This document shows positions 21,822 to 34,029 of a DNA stretch of 64,000 nt, piece after piece (position 1 is the first letter of the stretch; each line of letters opens with the position of its first letter). This DNA comes from Elymus sibiricus (taxonomy: Eukaryota > Streptophyta > Magnoliopsida > Poales > Poaceae), in the NCBI GenBank assembly GCA_039707655.1, contig CM077676.1:159939062-160003061 (forward strand), read 5' to 3'. The translations under genes and the position numbers were made by a program. The notes under the pieces were generated by a model that saw nothing but the letters and a program-made list of their open reading frames with translations, had not been told where the DNA came from and did no database searches.

Positions 21822-24293
21822 ATGGCGGGCAACTTTAGAGGGGGTTTTGGTGGGGGGAGGTTCAACAGAGGAGGGGGAAGATCCGGATCCTTTGAACATA
21901 ACAGGAATTTCTCCAGCACCAACTTCTTTGGAAATAGGTTTAGATCCAACAATTTCAATACTGTTTCTGGTGATGGTGTTGGAAGGGGTGGGGGGAACAA
22001 ATCTGCAGACACAGAGAGAGGAGATGCTGGCTATGGTGACGGAGGCAATGTGCAAGGGGGGCAAATGGTTTGGAGAGAAAAGGTTGGGCAGATGGAAATT
22101 GGGGGAGCTCTGGAAGAAACTAAGAGTGGGCAAATGGAGGAGAAAGATGGTAAGGAAGGTAAAGGAGTCAGGGATGTGTTGGGATCGATGCAACAACAAC
22201 AATTGTTATCTGCGTTGCTATCTCAGTTAGCGCAATCTGTGTTAGAGGGGAATCTGTGACTTGCTCAGGCTGCTGTAGCTGCTGGAGAGGAGGGTGGATT
22301 GAAAGAAATAGATAGAGATGCAGGGAGGCTCGAGGGAAGTAAAGCTAACTCAGGAGGCAGAAGGGAAGACAATAGTAAGATGGGGGAGAATAAAAAGTTT
22401 GGGAACAATGCTGGCAAAATTCAGAGTTCTGCTGGGGAGAAGATGGTGAGGCAAGCTTGTGGAAAGTGCAAAGATACTAGACACACCACTAAAGAGTATA
22501 GGATTGGACACTGTCTGGTATGTGGAAGAGATAATCATATCACCAGTGACTGTGCTTGGCTTAAACAGATTAAACCAGTGCCTAAATATGTGGGATATGC
22601 TGCAAGAGGACTGGGAGTGTTGTTGGTTCATAGCTTCAAAGATGTGATGGTGGCTGAGCACACTAATCCTCTGGCTGTGATAATCATCAGATCTGGGCAA
22701 ATCAATGAGACTGAATTTGTGCAGGCATTCAGTGAGATGTTTAGTTGGGACTGGCAGTGGAGAGTGAGGGAATATGGACAAAACTGCTACTTGGTGAGAT
22801 TTCCTAATAAGGCTAAGCTAGTGGAGTTAGCAAAATTCAATGACTTCAACCTGCTGGATATTGGAGTAGTGATCAAAGTGCAAGGATGGACCCTGGATCA
22901 TCAAGCTGTGGGGAAGTTACACACTGCTTGGGTCAGATTTGAAGGAGTGCCTGATTGCTTTAGACACTTTTTTGGTATGTGTGAAGTAGCTGCTGCTGTA
23001 GGGCCTGTCTTGAAAATAGATATGGATACCATAAATCAAGAAATGATCAGAGCCAAATGTGGGGTCAGAGATGTAGGAAAAATTCCTCCACATGTGGAAA
23101 TTACATCTCTGGAGCTGCTGATGTTCAGAATTGGATGTGGGCTGGAGGAAGTGGTAGAACTGGGATGGTATAAAGAAGAAAAAAGAAAGGAAATGGGACA
23201 TAAAGATCTGGAAGACAGGGTGGATTCTGAAGAGGCAAGGAAAAAAGCCAAAGTTGGGGAACACAACAAGAGTCAGCTGACATTGGGGAGCTTGACTTTG
23301 GCGCAGGCTGAAGAAGTTGACAGGAAAAATGAGAGGCTGAAACAAGAAATGGAAGAGATGATGGGGAATATGAGAAATGAGCTAAAAACTGAGGGGATCA
23401 AAATGCAAAGGGAGGTAGACAGTATGCAGAAAAAGATACAGATGTTAGAAGAGGACAAAATTAGGCAAACTGCTCTGTGGGTTAAATCTGAGAAGAAGAT
23501 TAATGAGTTGGAAGGAGAGAAAATGTTGATGAATGAAGAGATCAAAAAGTTGCAACAGATGGTGCAGAACTTAATACAGGAGGCAGCTAATAGGGAACAG
23601 TATGAGCTGGAGCTGGCAAACTTGGAGATAGAAGAGATTGAGAAAAGAGAAGGGAGCAAGAAAAGTGCATCAGAAGAGGGAGAAGATATTGAACCTACTG
23701 ATTATAATGCCAGTCAGGAGTCAGAAAACTTTGGGGAAAGAATGAGTGCTATTCATGGAGTTGGGGAAGTGGGGACACAGGAGGAGGAAGACCCCAGAAG
23801 ATGCCCGAGACTCAAAGGAAAAGAGGATCAGAAAATTGAGGATTTGGCAAGGAGTAGAGCTGAAGATAAAGACAATTATGGTAAGAAAGCTGATCCTTTT
23901 GTTAATAATAGTTCTTTATTACATATGACCTCTTTACTGGGGGTAGATCTAGGATGTTCTATTGACATGATTGATAAAAATTTGGAGGTAATTAATAAAA
24001 TGGAAATTGCTAGAAAGGAGTTTTATTTTGCTAATCTGACTGGACAGGAAAAAAAGAAAGAGGAAGTTCCAAGCACACCAGTACATATTGATACTGGAGA
24101 TGCTACTCTTGAGGAACTGTGTTCTGATTGGGAACACTCTGATGCTGAACTGGAAGAGATGGAATTTGATAAACTGAGGAAAATTTTCTCAGGAGGAAGA
24201 TTAAGTAAAGAATGTTCACCATTGATGAATTGTGTGAAACATTCTGTTGATATTGGCCCTCTAAAGAGAAGAGGGAGAAAAAAGAGATCATAA
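21822..24293 (+). pseudogene. LINE-B ORF1: zinc-knuckle, DUF4283 and coiled-coil protein
   Basis: The start MAGNFRGGFGGGRFNRGG opens a Gly/Arg/Asn-rich, probably RNA-binding N-terminus. After codon 145 comes a single TGA (22257-22259). The frame then continues to two CCHC knuckles. The first (CGKCKDTRHTTKEY) has lost its last cysteine to tyrosine; the second (CLVCGRDNHITSDC) is intact. A DUF4283-like region follows (VIIIRSGQINETEF, YLVRFPNKAKL, VVIKVQGWTLDHQ, AWVRFEGVPDCF). A long charged coiled coil spans about 23300-23660, ahead of an acidic C-terminus ending in the basic KRRGRKKRS. Total 824 codons. It ends 13 bp before ORF2. Its role is to package LINE RNA. Confidence 0.85.
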
Positions 24294-24306
24294 TCTCTCA
24301 AAAAAA

Positions 24307-27300
24307 ATGAAAGGAGTTTTCTGGAATGGTAGGGGTATTGGTAAAGACCACAAGAAGAGATATATTAGAGAAATGATAACTGAACATAATCTTGATTTCA
24401 TAGGAGTGGTAGAAACTATCAAACAAAACTTTACTAAAAACGAATTGAGCAATCTTTGTGCTGACAAAAACTTTGAATGGCACTGGAATCCACCTAGAGG
24501 GCTGTCTGGGGGGATTCTGGTGGGAACTAATAGGGATTACTTTGAGGTGATTAATGCTGAACATGGGGAGTATTTCCTGAGATTGATGTTGTATGATAAA
24601 ATTGCCAAATTCCATTGGAACTTGATTGTGGTGTATGGGGATGCCTAGAATGATGGGAAAGCTGGTTTCCTTGCAGAACTAGCAAGAGTACACCACAACA
24701 ATAGCTTACCTTGTTTGGTTGGGGGAGATTTTAATATTATTAGAAAGGAATCTTAGAAAAACAAGCCTATGGCTCAAAATCACTGGAGCTTTGTGTTTAA
24801 TGCTGTCATTGAGAATGCAGGGTTGAGGGAATTCCCATTAAATGGGAGGAAATTTACTTGGGCTAATAATTTACCAGACCCCACTTATGAGAAATTGGAT
24901 AGGGTCCTTTGTTGTCCCACCTGGGAAGAGAAATACCCTCTTACCATGGTGCAAGCTTGGCCCAGGGAGATTTCTGATCACACTCCCCTGTTTGTTGATT
25001 CAGGGGAACATAACAAAAATGAGGGAATCTTTAGGTATGAGAACTGTTGGAATCAGAGAGAGGGGTTTAGGGAAATGGTGTATAAAGTTTGGAATGAGAC
25101 TTATAGGGGAGATGTACTCGAGAGATGGCAACATAGGTTCAGAAATTTGAGAAGAAAGTCTAAAGGGTGGAATAAAAATGTTGATGCATGGTATAAGAAG
25201 ATTAAAATAGAGATCATTATGAAGTTGGATGAGATAGACAAGAGGGCTGAGATTCTAGGCTTGACTGCATGTGATAGAAAAGAGCAAAAAGAGTTGAGGG
25301 AACAGTTAAATAGATTACTCAGGCAGGAAGAAATGAAATGGCTGCAGAGATACAAAGATAGGGAGATTACTGATGGAGATGGAAATACTAGATATTATCA
25401 TGCTAAAGTGAATGGGAGGAGAAGGAAAAATAGAATTACCTCTTTTGAGCAGGAACATGGTGTTATTGAGGGGGAGGAACAACTAATGAAATTCGCTACA
25501 GATTTCTATAGAGAGTTGTTTGGAAAACCTGAGGAGACTAATGTAACTCTTACTGATCAAAATCTTAAGAGGATATCTAAAGAGGAGGGAGAGAAATTGA
25601 TTGAGACCTTCTCTCTGGAAGAAATTAAGGAGGTAGTCTTTGGGATGAAAAGGAACAAAAGCCCAGGTCCTGATGGATTCCCGGCTGATTTTTATCAGGA
25701 TTTTTGGGACTTAGTGAAATGGGATATAAAATGTTTGATAGAGGAGTTTGTCAAAGGGAATCTAGATGTTACTAGATTGAACTATGGTATAATTACTTTA
25801 ATACCAAAAACAGCTGATGCCAAACAGATCCAAAAATTTAGGCCAATCTGTTTGTTGAATATGAGTTTTAAAATTATCACTAAAGTCTTGATGAACAGAC
25901 TTAGCAAATGTGCTTCTGCTATTATCTCACCTACTCAAAGTGCTTTGATAAAAGGGAGATATATTATGGAGGGTGTGGTGATACTCCATGAGGCCTTAAA
26001 TTCTAGTCATACCAAAAAGCAGAGTGCTCTAATTTTCAAAGTGGATTTTGAAAAAGCATATGATAAAATCAAGTGGCCGTTTGTATTCCGTATGCTTAGG
26101 ATGAAAGGCTTTCCTGATATTTGGTGTGATTGGGTGATGAAAACCATAAGAGGAGGGCATGTGGCTGTTAAAATGAATGATAGAATTGGACCCTATTTCA
26201 AAACTTTAAAAGGATTGAGGCAGGGGGATTCTATGTCCCCCCTTTTATTTGACCTGGCCGCAGATGCTTTGGCTGTCCTATTAAATAATGCTAGAGATGG
26301 AGACATGGTGCTAGGTTTATTAGGGAGTGAGGATAGTAAAGGGGTAAACATGTTGCAATATGCTGATGATACTATTTTCTTGTTACAAGATGATATACAT
26401 AGTGCTAAGAACCTCAAATTCATCTTATGTGCTTTTGAACAGATGTCAGGTTTGAAAATTAACTTTCATAAGAGTGAACTTTTCCTTTTTGGAGAAGCCA
26501 GTAGAAAAAGAAATATATATCAAGAAATCCTCACTTGCAAGATGGGAAAGATCCCTATGAAATACCTGGGCATGCCTATTTCTGACACTAGAATTAGAAA
26601 TTTACACTGGAATGGGGTGGTGGAAAAGATAGAGAAAAGGTGTGGTTGCTGGCAGGGCAAATTGTTGGGTTCTATTGCAGGGAGAATCACTCTTGTGCAA
26701 TCCTGCTTGACGAATATACCTTTGTATATGATGTCTTTCTACCCCTTGCCAGTTGGCATTAGGAAAAAAGCTGATTTCTATAGAGCACGCCTGGTTTGGC
26801 AGGAAGATGAAGACAAGAAAAAATATCATTTGGTTAATTGGAAAGAGTGATGTAGGCCAAAAGATATGGGAGGTTTGGGAATACTAAATTTGGAAATCAT
26901 GAATATTGCCTTGATGGTGAAATGGTTCTGGAAAATGGAAACTGAAGATGGATTATGGCAATCTGTCTTGGTAAATAAATACATGACAGATGTATGCATA
27001 TCTAGGTGCAAGAAAAAACCAGGCGACTCCCAATTCTGGACTGGTTTGCTTAAAGTCAAAGATATTTTTTACAAAAATGTTAAGAAAAAACTGGGAGATG
27101 GGAGAGGAACCAGATTTTGGGAAGACATATGGGTAGATGAACGTCCACTAAAGGATGCATACCCTAGGCTATACAATTTATGCTTTGATCATAATATCAC
27201 AGTGGATGAAGCCATCCAAAAAGGGTGGAGGGGTTTTAGGTTTAGAAGAACCCTTCATGGGGATACGTTGGATTTATGGGAAAATCTTAAACATAGATGT

Positions 27301-27976
27301 GAGGATATAGAGATGCATGGGGGTAGAGATAAGGTAGTTTGGACCTTGACAGGGGATGGGAAGTTCTCAGTTAAGTCTCTTTACAGGAAGTTGATTGCTG
27401 ATGATTGTAACTTCCCTCAAATTTTTTTATGGAAAGTAAAAGTTCCAGCCAAAATCCGAGTGTTTTTATGGCTGGTAAACAAAAAAAGCATACTGACCAA
27501 AGACTCTCTACTTGCGAGAGGATGGAAAGGGCCCAAAGAATGTGTCTTATGTGGCAGGGAAGAAACTATTGAGCATTTATTTTTCTCTTGTTCTGCGGCT
27601 TCCTTGGTTTGGAGCTTGATAAAATGTGCTTTCAACTTGCGATCTATTCCCACTTCTGTGGAAGATTGTTTTGGGAGATGGATCAAAACTTTCAATAAAA
27701 ATGATCAAAAACTTGCGCTGATTGGTGTATCCTCTTTGCTCTGGACGATATGGGAAATGTAGAAACGGCATTATTTTTTATGATAAGAAATATAATGATC
27801 CACTGACTCTAATCAGGATAATGACACATTGGATCGTGGCTTGGTCTATTTTGCAGACAAAAGAACAAAATAAAAAGGTGCTGGAGCTGGGGGCAAAGTT
27901 GCTAGAACATGCAGCAAATGAAGTTTACAATGCGTCTCAAGGCTGGAGATTCAAGGATTGTAGGCTGACTACCTGA
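24307..27976 (+). pseudogene. LINE-B ORF2: endonuclease-reverse transcriptase, broken
   Basis: The endonuclease domain (VFWNGRGIGKDHKKR, VETIKQ, IVVYGDA, VGGDFNII, EISDHTPLFV) is cut by TAG at 24646-24648 and TAG at 24754-24756. The reverse transcriptase is then open (NKSPGPDGFPADFYQDFW, FRPICLLN, VDFEKAYDKIKW, GLRQGDSMSPLLFD, catalytic YADD at 26359-26370). A TGA at 26848-26850 replaces an expected tryptophan. The zf-RVT region follows (PAKIRVFLWLVNKKS, ECVLCGREETIEHLFFSC). An extra G in the GGG at 27752-27754 shifts frame; the true C-terminus reads on in the next frame to 27976 (QGWRFKDCRLTT). Domain order and length are those of plant L1 ORF2, but the copy is inactive. Confidence 0.92.
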
Positions 27977-28297
27977 TAGGCTCTTCTTGGAGGGGTGAAG
28001 GATGTCCAGTTCGTAGTCTGTGGGTCTCCAGTTCAGTGTCCGATAAACTTGTGTTCTGCGGTTTTGGTTCTTGCTTACTCTGTCTAAACCTATGTTTCTT
28101 TTGTGTTTAGCGGTGGCTGGTAGGTGGAGGCCTGGTTGTGCCCCATTCTCTCCATTGTCTAGTTTGTTTCTCTGGCTTTTGTAGTATATTCGGATCGTGG
28201 TGTAAAACCGAACCTCTGTAGTCCGTGGTTGGTTTCCCTTAATGGAAATCGGAAGGGGGAAGCCCTTCTATGTTTCAAAAAATGAATAAGTTGCTTG

Positions 28298-28880
28298 ACC
28301 AACACTACTGCGGTGAATGATGATTCAGTGAACATTGACTTGCCATTCACTGCAAAAACTGACCGGGGGAGGTAAAAGTGAAGAAAATTGAATTACCAGT
28401 ATTCCATTCACTGCGAAGGGAATGGCAACATGATTGCAATCTCGTGTGTACATGCATATGTGGTAGATGCACTGGAGGTGAACATAAATTGGAGTTCAAG
28501 GGACTGGTAAGTGGAAACTTATGCATATGCAACTTACTCAAATTCTCCGGGAGTAGCTTTTATGCATGTCTATGTCTATCCTAGACTTTGTGATATCTAG
28601 CAGAGCAGAGCAGAGCACTTAGCCTCCCAATACGAGCAATTTCCACTTTCCTTGCTGAAAAGTGTGATTTAGTATATGTGCCACTGCGATCGCTGTGATG
28701 ATAAATAATATAAATCAATTACAATTTGCTGTTCCCACTCCAAGTCTGTCCAACATAACTGAAAAGACAGGACTGCCGCTAGTGGCGCACGCGCAAGTCT
28801 ATGTCTTGCCTCCAGCGAGGCGGAAGCCGGGCGAGCTAGTAGTTGGCCGGCCCAGTAGCCATGTGGTTTCATCACGCTGA
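28298..28880. other. Unassigned intergenic DNA
   Basis: No gene is seen. A GC-rich patch near 28770-28860 contains GGCCGGCCCA, a palindromic motif also present in modified form near 30022 (GGGCCGGCCC). The two patches could mark the ends of one unclassified element spanning the AT-rich repeat between them. Confidence 0.35.
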
Positions 28881-30430
28881 ACTATTTTTATTTTCTTATA
28901 TTTTGAAAAATACTAATACATATATTATGAGAATAATAATTTAAATAACTTTCTAAAAGAGTTCAACGCACATTTTAGAAATGTTCATGCATTTAAAAAA
29001 ATGTTCCCTCCACTTTTGGAAAAAATTAGTACTATTCAAAAAAAATGTATGTGCCATTTTCAAAATGTTCACGAGTGTCAAAAAATTCAATGCTAAAAAA
29101 ATATACATGTAATTCAAAAAAATATTTTGTAGCATTAAAAAAATCATGTTACATTTAAAAATATGTTCACGCATTTCAAAAATATGTTTGTGACACTTAG
29201 AAAAAATATATACAATGTTAAAATATTGTTGGCATAGTTTAGAAAAATGTGTCATATCATTCAAAAAAATGTTTCAATGTTTATTTGAAATTATTTTAAC
29301 ACATATTCGGAAATATATTCAATATAGGTATTTGAAAAAATGTTAATCATGTATTTAACAAAGGGTAAACTTACATAAAAAATATTTTAGATGTATACGT
29401 AAAATGTATAACGTGTATGAGAAAAGTAGACGTCAATACATATATATATATGGAAAAATGTTAAACTTGTATAAAACAATTCCTGATGTATGCAAAAAAG
29501 TATACAATGTGTATGAAAAACTAAAAATTTGTTCAATAAAAATTAAAAAGTGATAATGAAAAAACCCAAAGAAAATCGAAGAAAGAAACAAAGAAAAAAT
29601 GAAAAAAGTGGAAAAAGGAAAAGTCGAAGAAAACCAGACAAAAACTAAAGAAAATCCAAAGAAAACTGCTGAGTAATAGTGAAAAATTGATAAACAAACA
29701 ATAGAAAAAAAAAACTCGCGTGCAACTACATTACATGGTCGGACCAGTAGCGTCGCGTTGTAGGCGAGACCTATTACAACTCGAACGGGCGAGAAATAGC
29801 ATTTGCGTTGGCTCACTGCTCCGTCCATAGCTTACGTAGTCGACCCATTGGAGCCTAGTGTTGCCTCACAGTCGTACGCTGGCCCAATAGCTAGATTCAT
29901 TCCAGTTGATGGTGCGGGTTAACATAAGGGCAGTGGCCTCCAACGCAAATCCTATTTGGCGCCTTAAATGCCACTTTTACCTCTATCGGTACACGGCGCC
30001 CACACCCTTCATTCTAATGGGCCGGCCCAGGCACCTTCACGGGAAGCTCGTCCTGGTTTTGGAAAGCTTCTGCAACCTGGTTTTCTGCAACACGGCGCCC
30101 ACATCCAGTCGGGTTTTTCTTTTTGGTTTTCTGCAACCTGGTTTTGTTTGGTTTCATTTTTCATTTTTTTTCATATGCGCGATTTTTTTTCAAATTTGTG
30201 AACTTTTCTCACATTTTTGAATTTTCGAACTCGTGATCTTTTTTAGTTCCATGAACTTTTTTCAAATGTTTGATTTTTTTTGTCATATTTATGAATTTTT
30301 TAAAATGTGAAATATTTTCAAATTCGTGAACATTTTAAAAATTCACATTTTTTGAACTAAAAGAATCATATATTGCATATTACTGTTTTTCATATTTATT
30401 ACTTTATGAAAATTTCAAATGATTTTTTTT
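28881..30430. repeat. AT-rich degenerate short-period repeats
   Basis: The left part (to about 29730) is a string of diverged units of the type TTCAAAAAAATGTTCAC every 25-40 bp. The right part (about 30150-30430) has the complementary T-rich style (TTTTCAAATTTGTGAAC), giving a loose inverted arrangement around 29740-30110. Such degenerate A-rich strings occur in unclassified Triticeae DNA elements. The hydrophobic open frames here are by-products of base composition. Confidence 0.5.
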
Positions 30431-31860
30431 ATAAATTCATTGATCACATGCAATGGAGCCGAGGCTTTTGGGCCCTTTTCCTCTAAGAAATAGTATTTGT
30501 GGCGCTCCGAGCAATAAATAAATAAAATCAGTGTTATAAAAAGCTTCAAAATTGAAATTTCGGAGCACCGGGTTTTTACATAGCAGCACAAATGCCATTT
30601 CTTCATGAAAATTTTGATGTAGTTGGACACACAAATATGTTTTTTGTCCTTTTTTTTCTTGGCATTTTCTGACTATACTGTTCATCCTGGTGCACATGAG
30701 CTCAGAAGCCAAAACTCCATGTCCAACAAAGTTGGCGTTTGTCTCAAAAAACAAAAAAACAAAGTTAGCGTTTCCATGCCATTGTGAAGATTGGATTACG
30801 ATGAGGTTACTTGCATCTTCACTTACCTGCACAGTACCGTACTGCCCGTCGTTAATGGGTCATTGACATTTGGGAGACAGTGCCATCAAAAGCTAGTACT
30901 GAAAACCCCTTTTTATGGTCAAATATCGAGGGATCAGCAGAGAGGTTAACTGCAAAAGCTTTTGCACTTCGGTGTCCTGGGCGTCTGCTAATAGTACTGT
31001 TGTCCTGCCAAAGGAACCATGTACTAGTATCAAGCTGCCATAGAGATTGCCGACCAGCATTTACGCAATCGTTGGCGACGACCCGTCGTTCTTACTACTA
31101 CATCTCTAGGAGCCCAATTCCTTCTTCCTGACAAAACTGCATGGTCGTGATTCTGAACATACTGCTCGGATTCAGACTTCAGAGTCCGGAGTACGGTCCT
31201 GTTGCTCCTGTTGAGTTGTTGATAGGTACCCACAGCCACAGGCCACAGGCAATCCATCTTTGGGTGAAGCCGTTCGAAACATTTGCAGCATTACAAATCT
31301 TTCGAGCGAATGTACTCTCAGACGTTGCCAATTCTGTCGACATTGACCAGGTGACGGAAATATCTCATCAGGCATCAGAGATGAAGGAACACATGTATTC
31401 AAGCAGAGCAACGGCGTTGGATTTCCTACCTTTGACACCATTTCTTCAAGAGACCGGTTGATTGATTTCCAAAACTGTTGGTTTGCGGAATCAAGAACTC
31501 CAAACTTGCCTTGTCCTGTAGTAATTGACTATGAGCTTTTCAGTAACTAAAAAAAAACATCCAGTGGCAAATTCGTAGTTTGAGAGTGCTCTTTCTATTC
31601 CTTTGCTTAGCCGATTCTTGTACTAGTAATTGTGATTGCGTTTCCCTAGACTTGAATGCAATACAGGGCTCCTGCTAGTTCCGGTCAAAAGTAGCAATTT
31701 CGCCGGTTCTCACACATGAAGTGGTTGAGTTTGATAGGCCATACCTCCTATTGAACTCTGGTCAGATATCCCACCGCCGGTGCAGTGCTCACATGATCGA
31801 ACAGAACGGCAGCACTGGAGGAAAAAGAAAGGATCAGGTGCAGTAGTGGGCCAAATTTGG
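30431..31860. other. Unassigned intergenic DNA
   Basis: Low-copy-looking sequence with no domain-bearing frame, RNA gene or element terminus that I can identify. Confidence 0.45.
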
Positions 31861-31936
31861 TGTTTTGACCTTTTGCGAAAGTTGAGCCAGATTTGACACT
31901 ACTTTGAAAAAAATTCGGGATCTGACCCTTTTTTTA

Positions 31937-32215
31937 TCGCCAAGGTGTATGGCGGTAGGGAAAACCAGCCTACCGCCATGGCCCCTGGTGGTAGGGATGC
32001 ACGTCCTACCGTAAAAAAAATTCTAAGTATCAAATACAGTGCTTGCATCCACCTATCACCGGGCACCTCGGCAGTAGGGATGCACAGTCTATCGCCAGCC
32101 TGTTTGACGGTAGGGCTGCACCACGCTGACGTGAATAAGTTGCCTACCGTCAAGGACCTCGGCGGTAGGCTGGTTTATCCTACCGCCATAGACCTCGGCG
32201 GTAGGAAAAGGATCA
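31937..32215. repeat. Cluster of alternating inverted 9-mers (GGCGGTAGG / CCTACCGCC)
   Basis: Some ten near-copies of GGCGGTAGG or its complement alternate in orientation (for example 31951, 31969, 31987, 32161, 32176 and 32199). Neighbouring copies can pair into short hairpins. A related segment with CGACGGTAGGCG lies at 53690-53800. Confidence 0.6.
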
Positions 32216-32257
32216 GATTTTAAAAAATTTACAAAGCAGGGTCAGATCCTTCTTAAC

Positions 32258-32416
32258 TTTAAAAAAAAAAAACGAGACCAACCCGGGCTAGACTAGCCTG
32301 TTGGCATTTTTTTATAGAAGAAAACTCCGTGAACACCAAGCGCTCGAGCCGAGACTCGAACACTGGTGGGCTGGCTGCGAACTCTCGCGCCTTGCCAACT
32401 GAGCTATGCTCCGTTC
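32258..32416 (-). mobile_element. tRNA-derived SINE with 11-bp target duplication
   Basis: On the minus strand the 5' part reads as a tRNA-like head: box A type TAGCTCAGTTGGCAAGG and box B type TGTTCGAGTCTCG, at normal spacing. A tRNA-unrelated body follows and ends in a T-rich tail (A12 on the plus strand, 32261-32272). The target duplication TCCTTCTTAAC is perfect at 32247-32257 and 32417-32427. A T-tailed, roughly 160-bp unit fits the short tRNA-derived SINEs known from grasses, which are mobilised by LINE machinery. Confidence 0.85.
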
Positions 32417-32639
32417 TCCTTCTTAACCTTTTCAAAACAGCAAAATCGGCCGTAGTAGTGGCTATCTGCAGGATCACAGCTGCGTTATAAATGTTGGAGA
32501 ATCTTTGGACGTGGTCGGCTTACCCACAATGGTCAAACACATAACGAGTAAAACAAGATGCAAGGATGTCGCTTTTTTCTTATTGATTTGGTTATCACGT
32601 ACAATGCTATTGCAGAGAGTCATTGACCTCCGAATTTAA

Positions 32640-34012
32640 TAGAAGATGGATTTTAGTGACTTAAAATAGAGCATTAAAAAAAAAGACAACAAGCACACAC
32701 GCAACATCTGCATAGTTAGGATGCACGGCCAATACCAATGCACGCACATAAAAAAATCACACCCGCAAATAGGAAAATTATATACGACCAAAGCTATGCG
32801 TTGGCGAGAAAAAAAGAAAAGACCCCCAAAAGCGATCAGATCCACGATCGACAAACTACAACAATGACCATATCCACACCAACCAACTCATGGCATCACA
32901 CGGACAACGAAATTCTTCAGCAGCAACGCCATCTAGAAGGGAGTGACGGTCAAATGTCACCGTCACCGGATCCAACCACCCAAGGTCAGATTCTAGGTTT
33001 TCACCCTGAAGTATCAGTCCGAGCATGTCCGAGCAATGCCTTTAACAAGATAACGATGAGAAAACATCGTCATTGCCACTTATAACCAACTCAGGTCAGA
33101 ACTAGGCTCTCACCCCGGAGCTCGAGACTAGGTGCTCGAGAAGTACCACCATCGAAGTCACTCATGTGTTGTCGCCACCACTTTTCCGCCATCCCAGCAG
33201 CTACAGGCGATGTACCGCCGCTGCTGCACAACCAACCCTCTGTGTCAAGTCGTCGTCCATAGCTTGCATCTCACCGCCAAAGTGAACCACCGGATCTGGA
33301 GATCGATGGCCACCGCAATCAGTAGCGAGGCTGCCACAACAGGTCAGGCTGACAAGGACCAACCCGACGATGGTGCACACCACCGCCGACTACCACTTTA
33401 CCGGAGAAAGCCCTGCACAGGCCCATCGGCCCAAGGCTGACATTGCCGGAGCTGGAGCATAAAAGGCAGATCATCATCACCACCGCATGCATGCAGAGCC
33501 CAGTGGTTGTTAGATCAAGAGTACATGGCCGCCTGCAAGCGAACCAAGGCTGTCGCACCATGCGAAGCCTTTGGATCTGGAAACCGAGCAACACTTGATC
33601 TAGTCGTCGGTGCTCCTTGCGCCGTCGCGCCCGCATAGCCGATCCACCATGCAGGCCGCAACAGCCAACCACCTCGTCCACCACTAAAGGGGAACGACCG
33701 ACACCCCGCTTCGAAGGTATAGGGCCACTGCACTGCGGGAGACGCCGATGTGCCATGGCAGGCACCTAGCACCGCCTCTGGATGCAAACTGTCGCCACTC
33801 CGCATGGGGCGACGCTGCTCCATGATCTGATGTCCATAGATCGAAGGCGTCACAAGGAAGCGCCCCGCCGCCGCCGTCAGCCGCGCGGGCTTCGCCCGGC
33901 GGCATCCTCCGGAAGTGGTGCGACAGGGAGAAGAGAAGGGAGCAGACATAGGTAGGTTTCAGGCGTCGCCCCCGTGCCGCCCCGGGCGAGAGCAACGTGG
34001 GGGTTAGTTAAC
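32640..34012 (-). mobile_element. GC-rich retroposon-like segment, unclassified
   Basis: Read on the minus strand, a very GC-rich head (about 33650-34010, with CCGGGCGAAGCCCGCGCGGC) runs into a less GC-rich body towards 32640. The style matches the segment at 4428-5880. No coding domain and no clear tail or target duplication are seen. The limits are approximate. Confidence 0.3.
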
Positions 34013-34029
34013 CGATGAGAAGGGACCTG

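Larger units (their letters stand above)
20200..28281 (+). mobile_element. L1-like LINE (LINE-B), full length with 16-bp TSD
   Basis: The target duplication ATGAATAAGTTGCTTG is perfect at 20184-20199 and 28282-28297. The 8.08-kb element between them has a 5' leader, a small extra ORF (20644-21132), ORF1 (21822-24293), ORF2 (24307-27976) and a 3' UTR ending in a short A run. Near the 5' end, GTTCGGTGTGC occurs twice 52 bp apart (20219 and 20271). It carries several stops and at least one frameshift, so it is older or more decayed than LINE-A. Confidence 0.93.

Noticed and set aside
28953..29264. Hydrophobic minus-strand frame of about 100 codons
   Set aside because: It is a by-product of degenerate A-rich repeats; Phe/Ile/Asn dominate and no membrane protein family fits.
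32335..32410. tRNA-like sequence on the minus strand
   Set aside because: It has box A- and box B-like motifs, but a longer unrelated body, a T tail and a target duplication follow. It is a SINE head and not a tRNA gene.
33132..33995. Several open frames in GC-rich DNA on both strands
   Set aside because: GC-rich composition removes stop codons; no domain, and similar frames occur in the related GC-rich segment at 4.9-5.9 kb.
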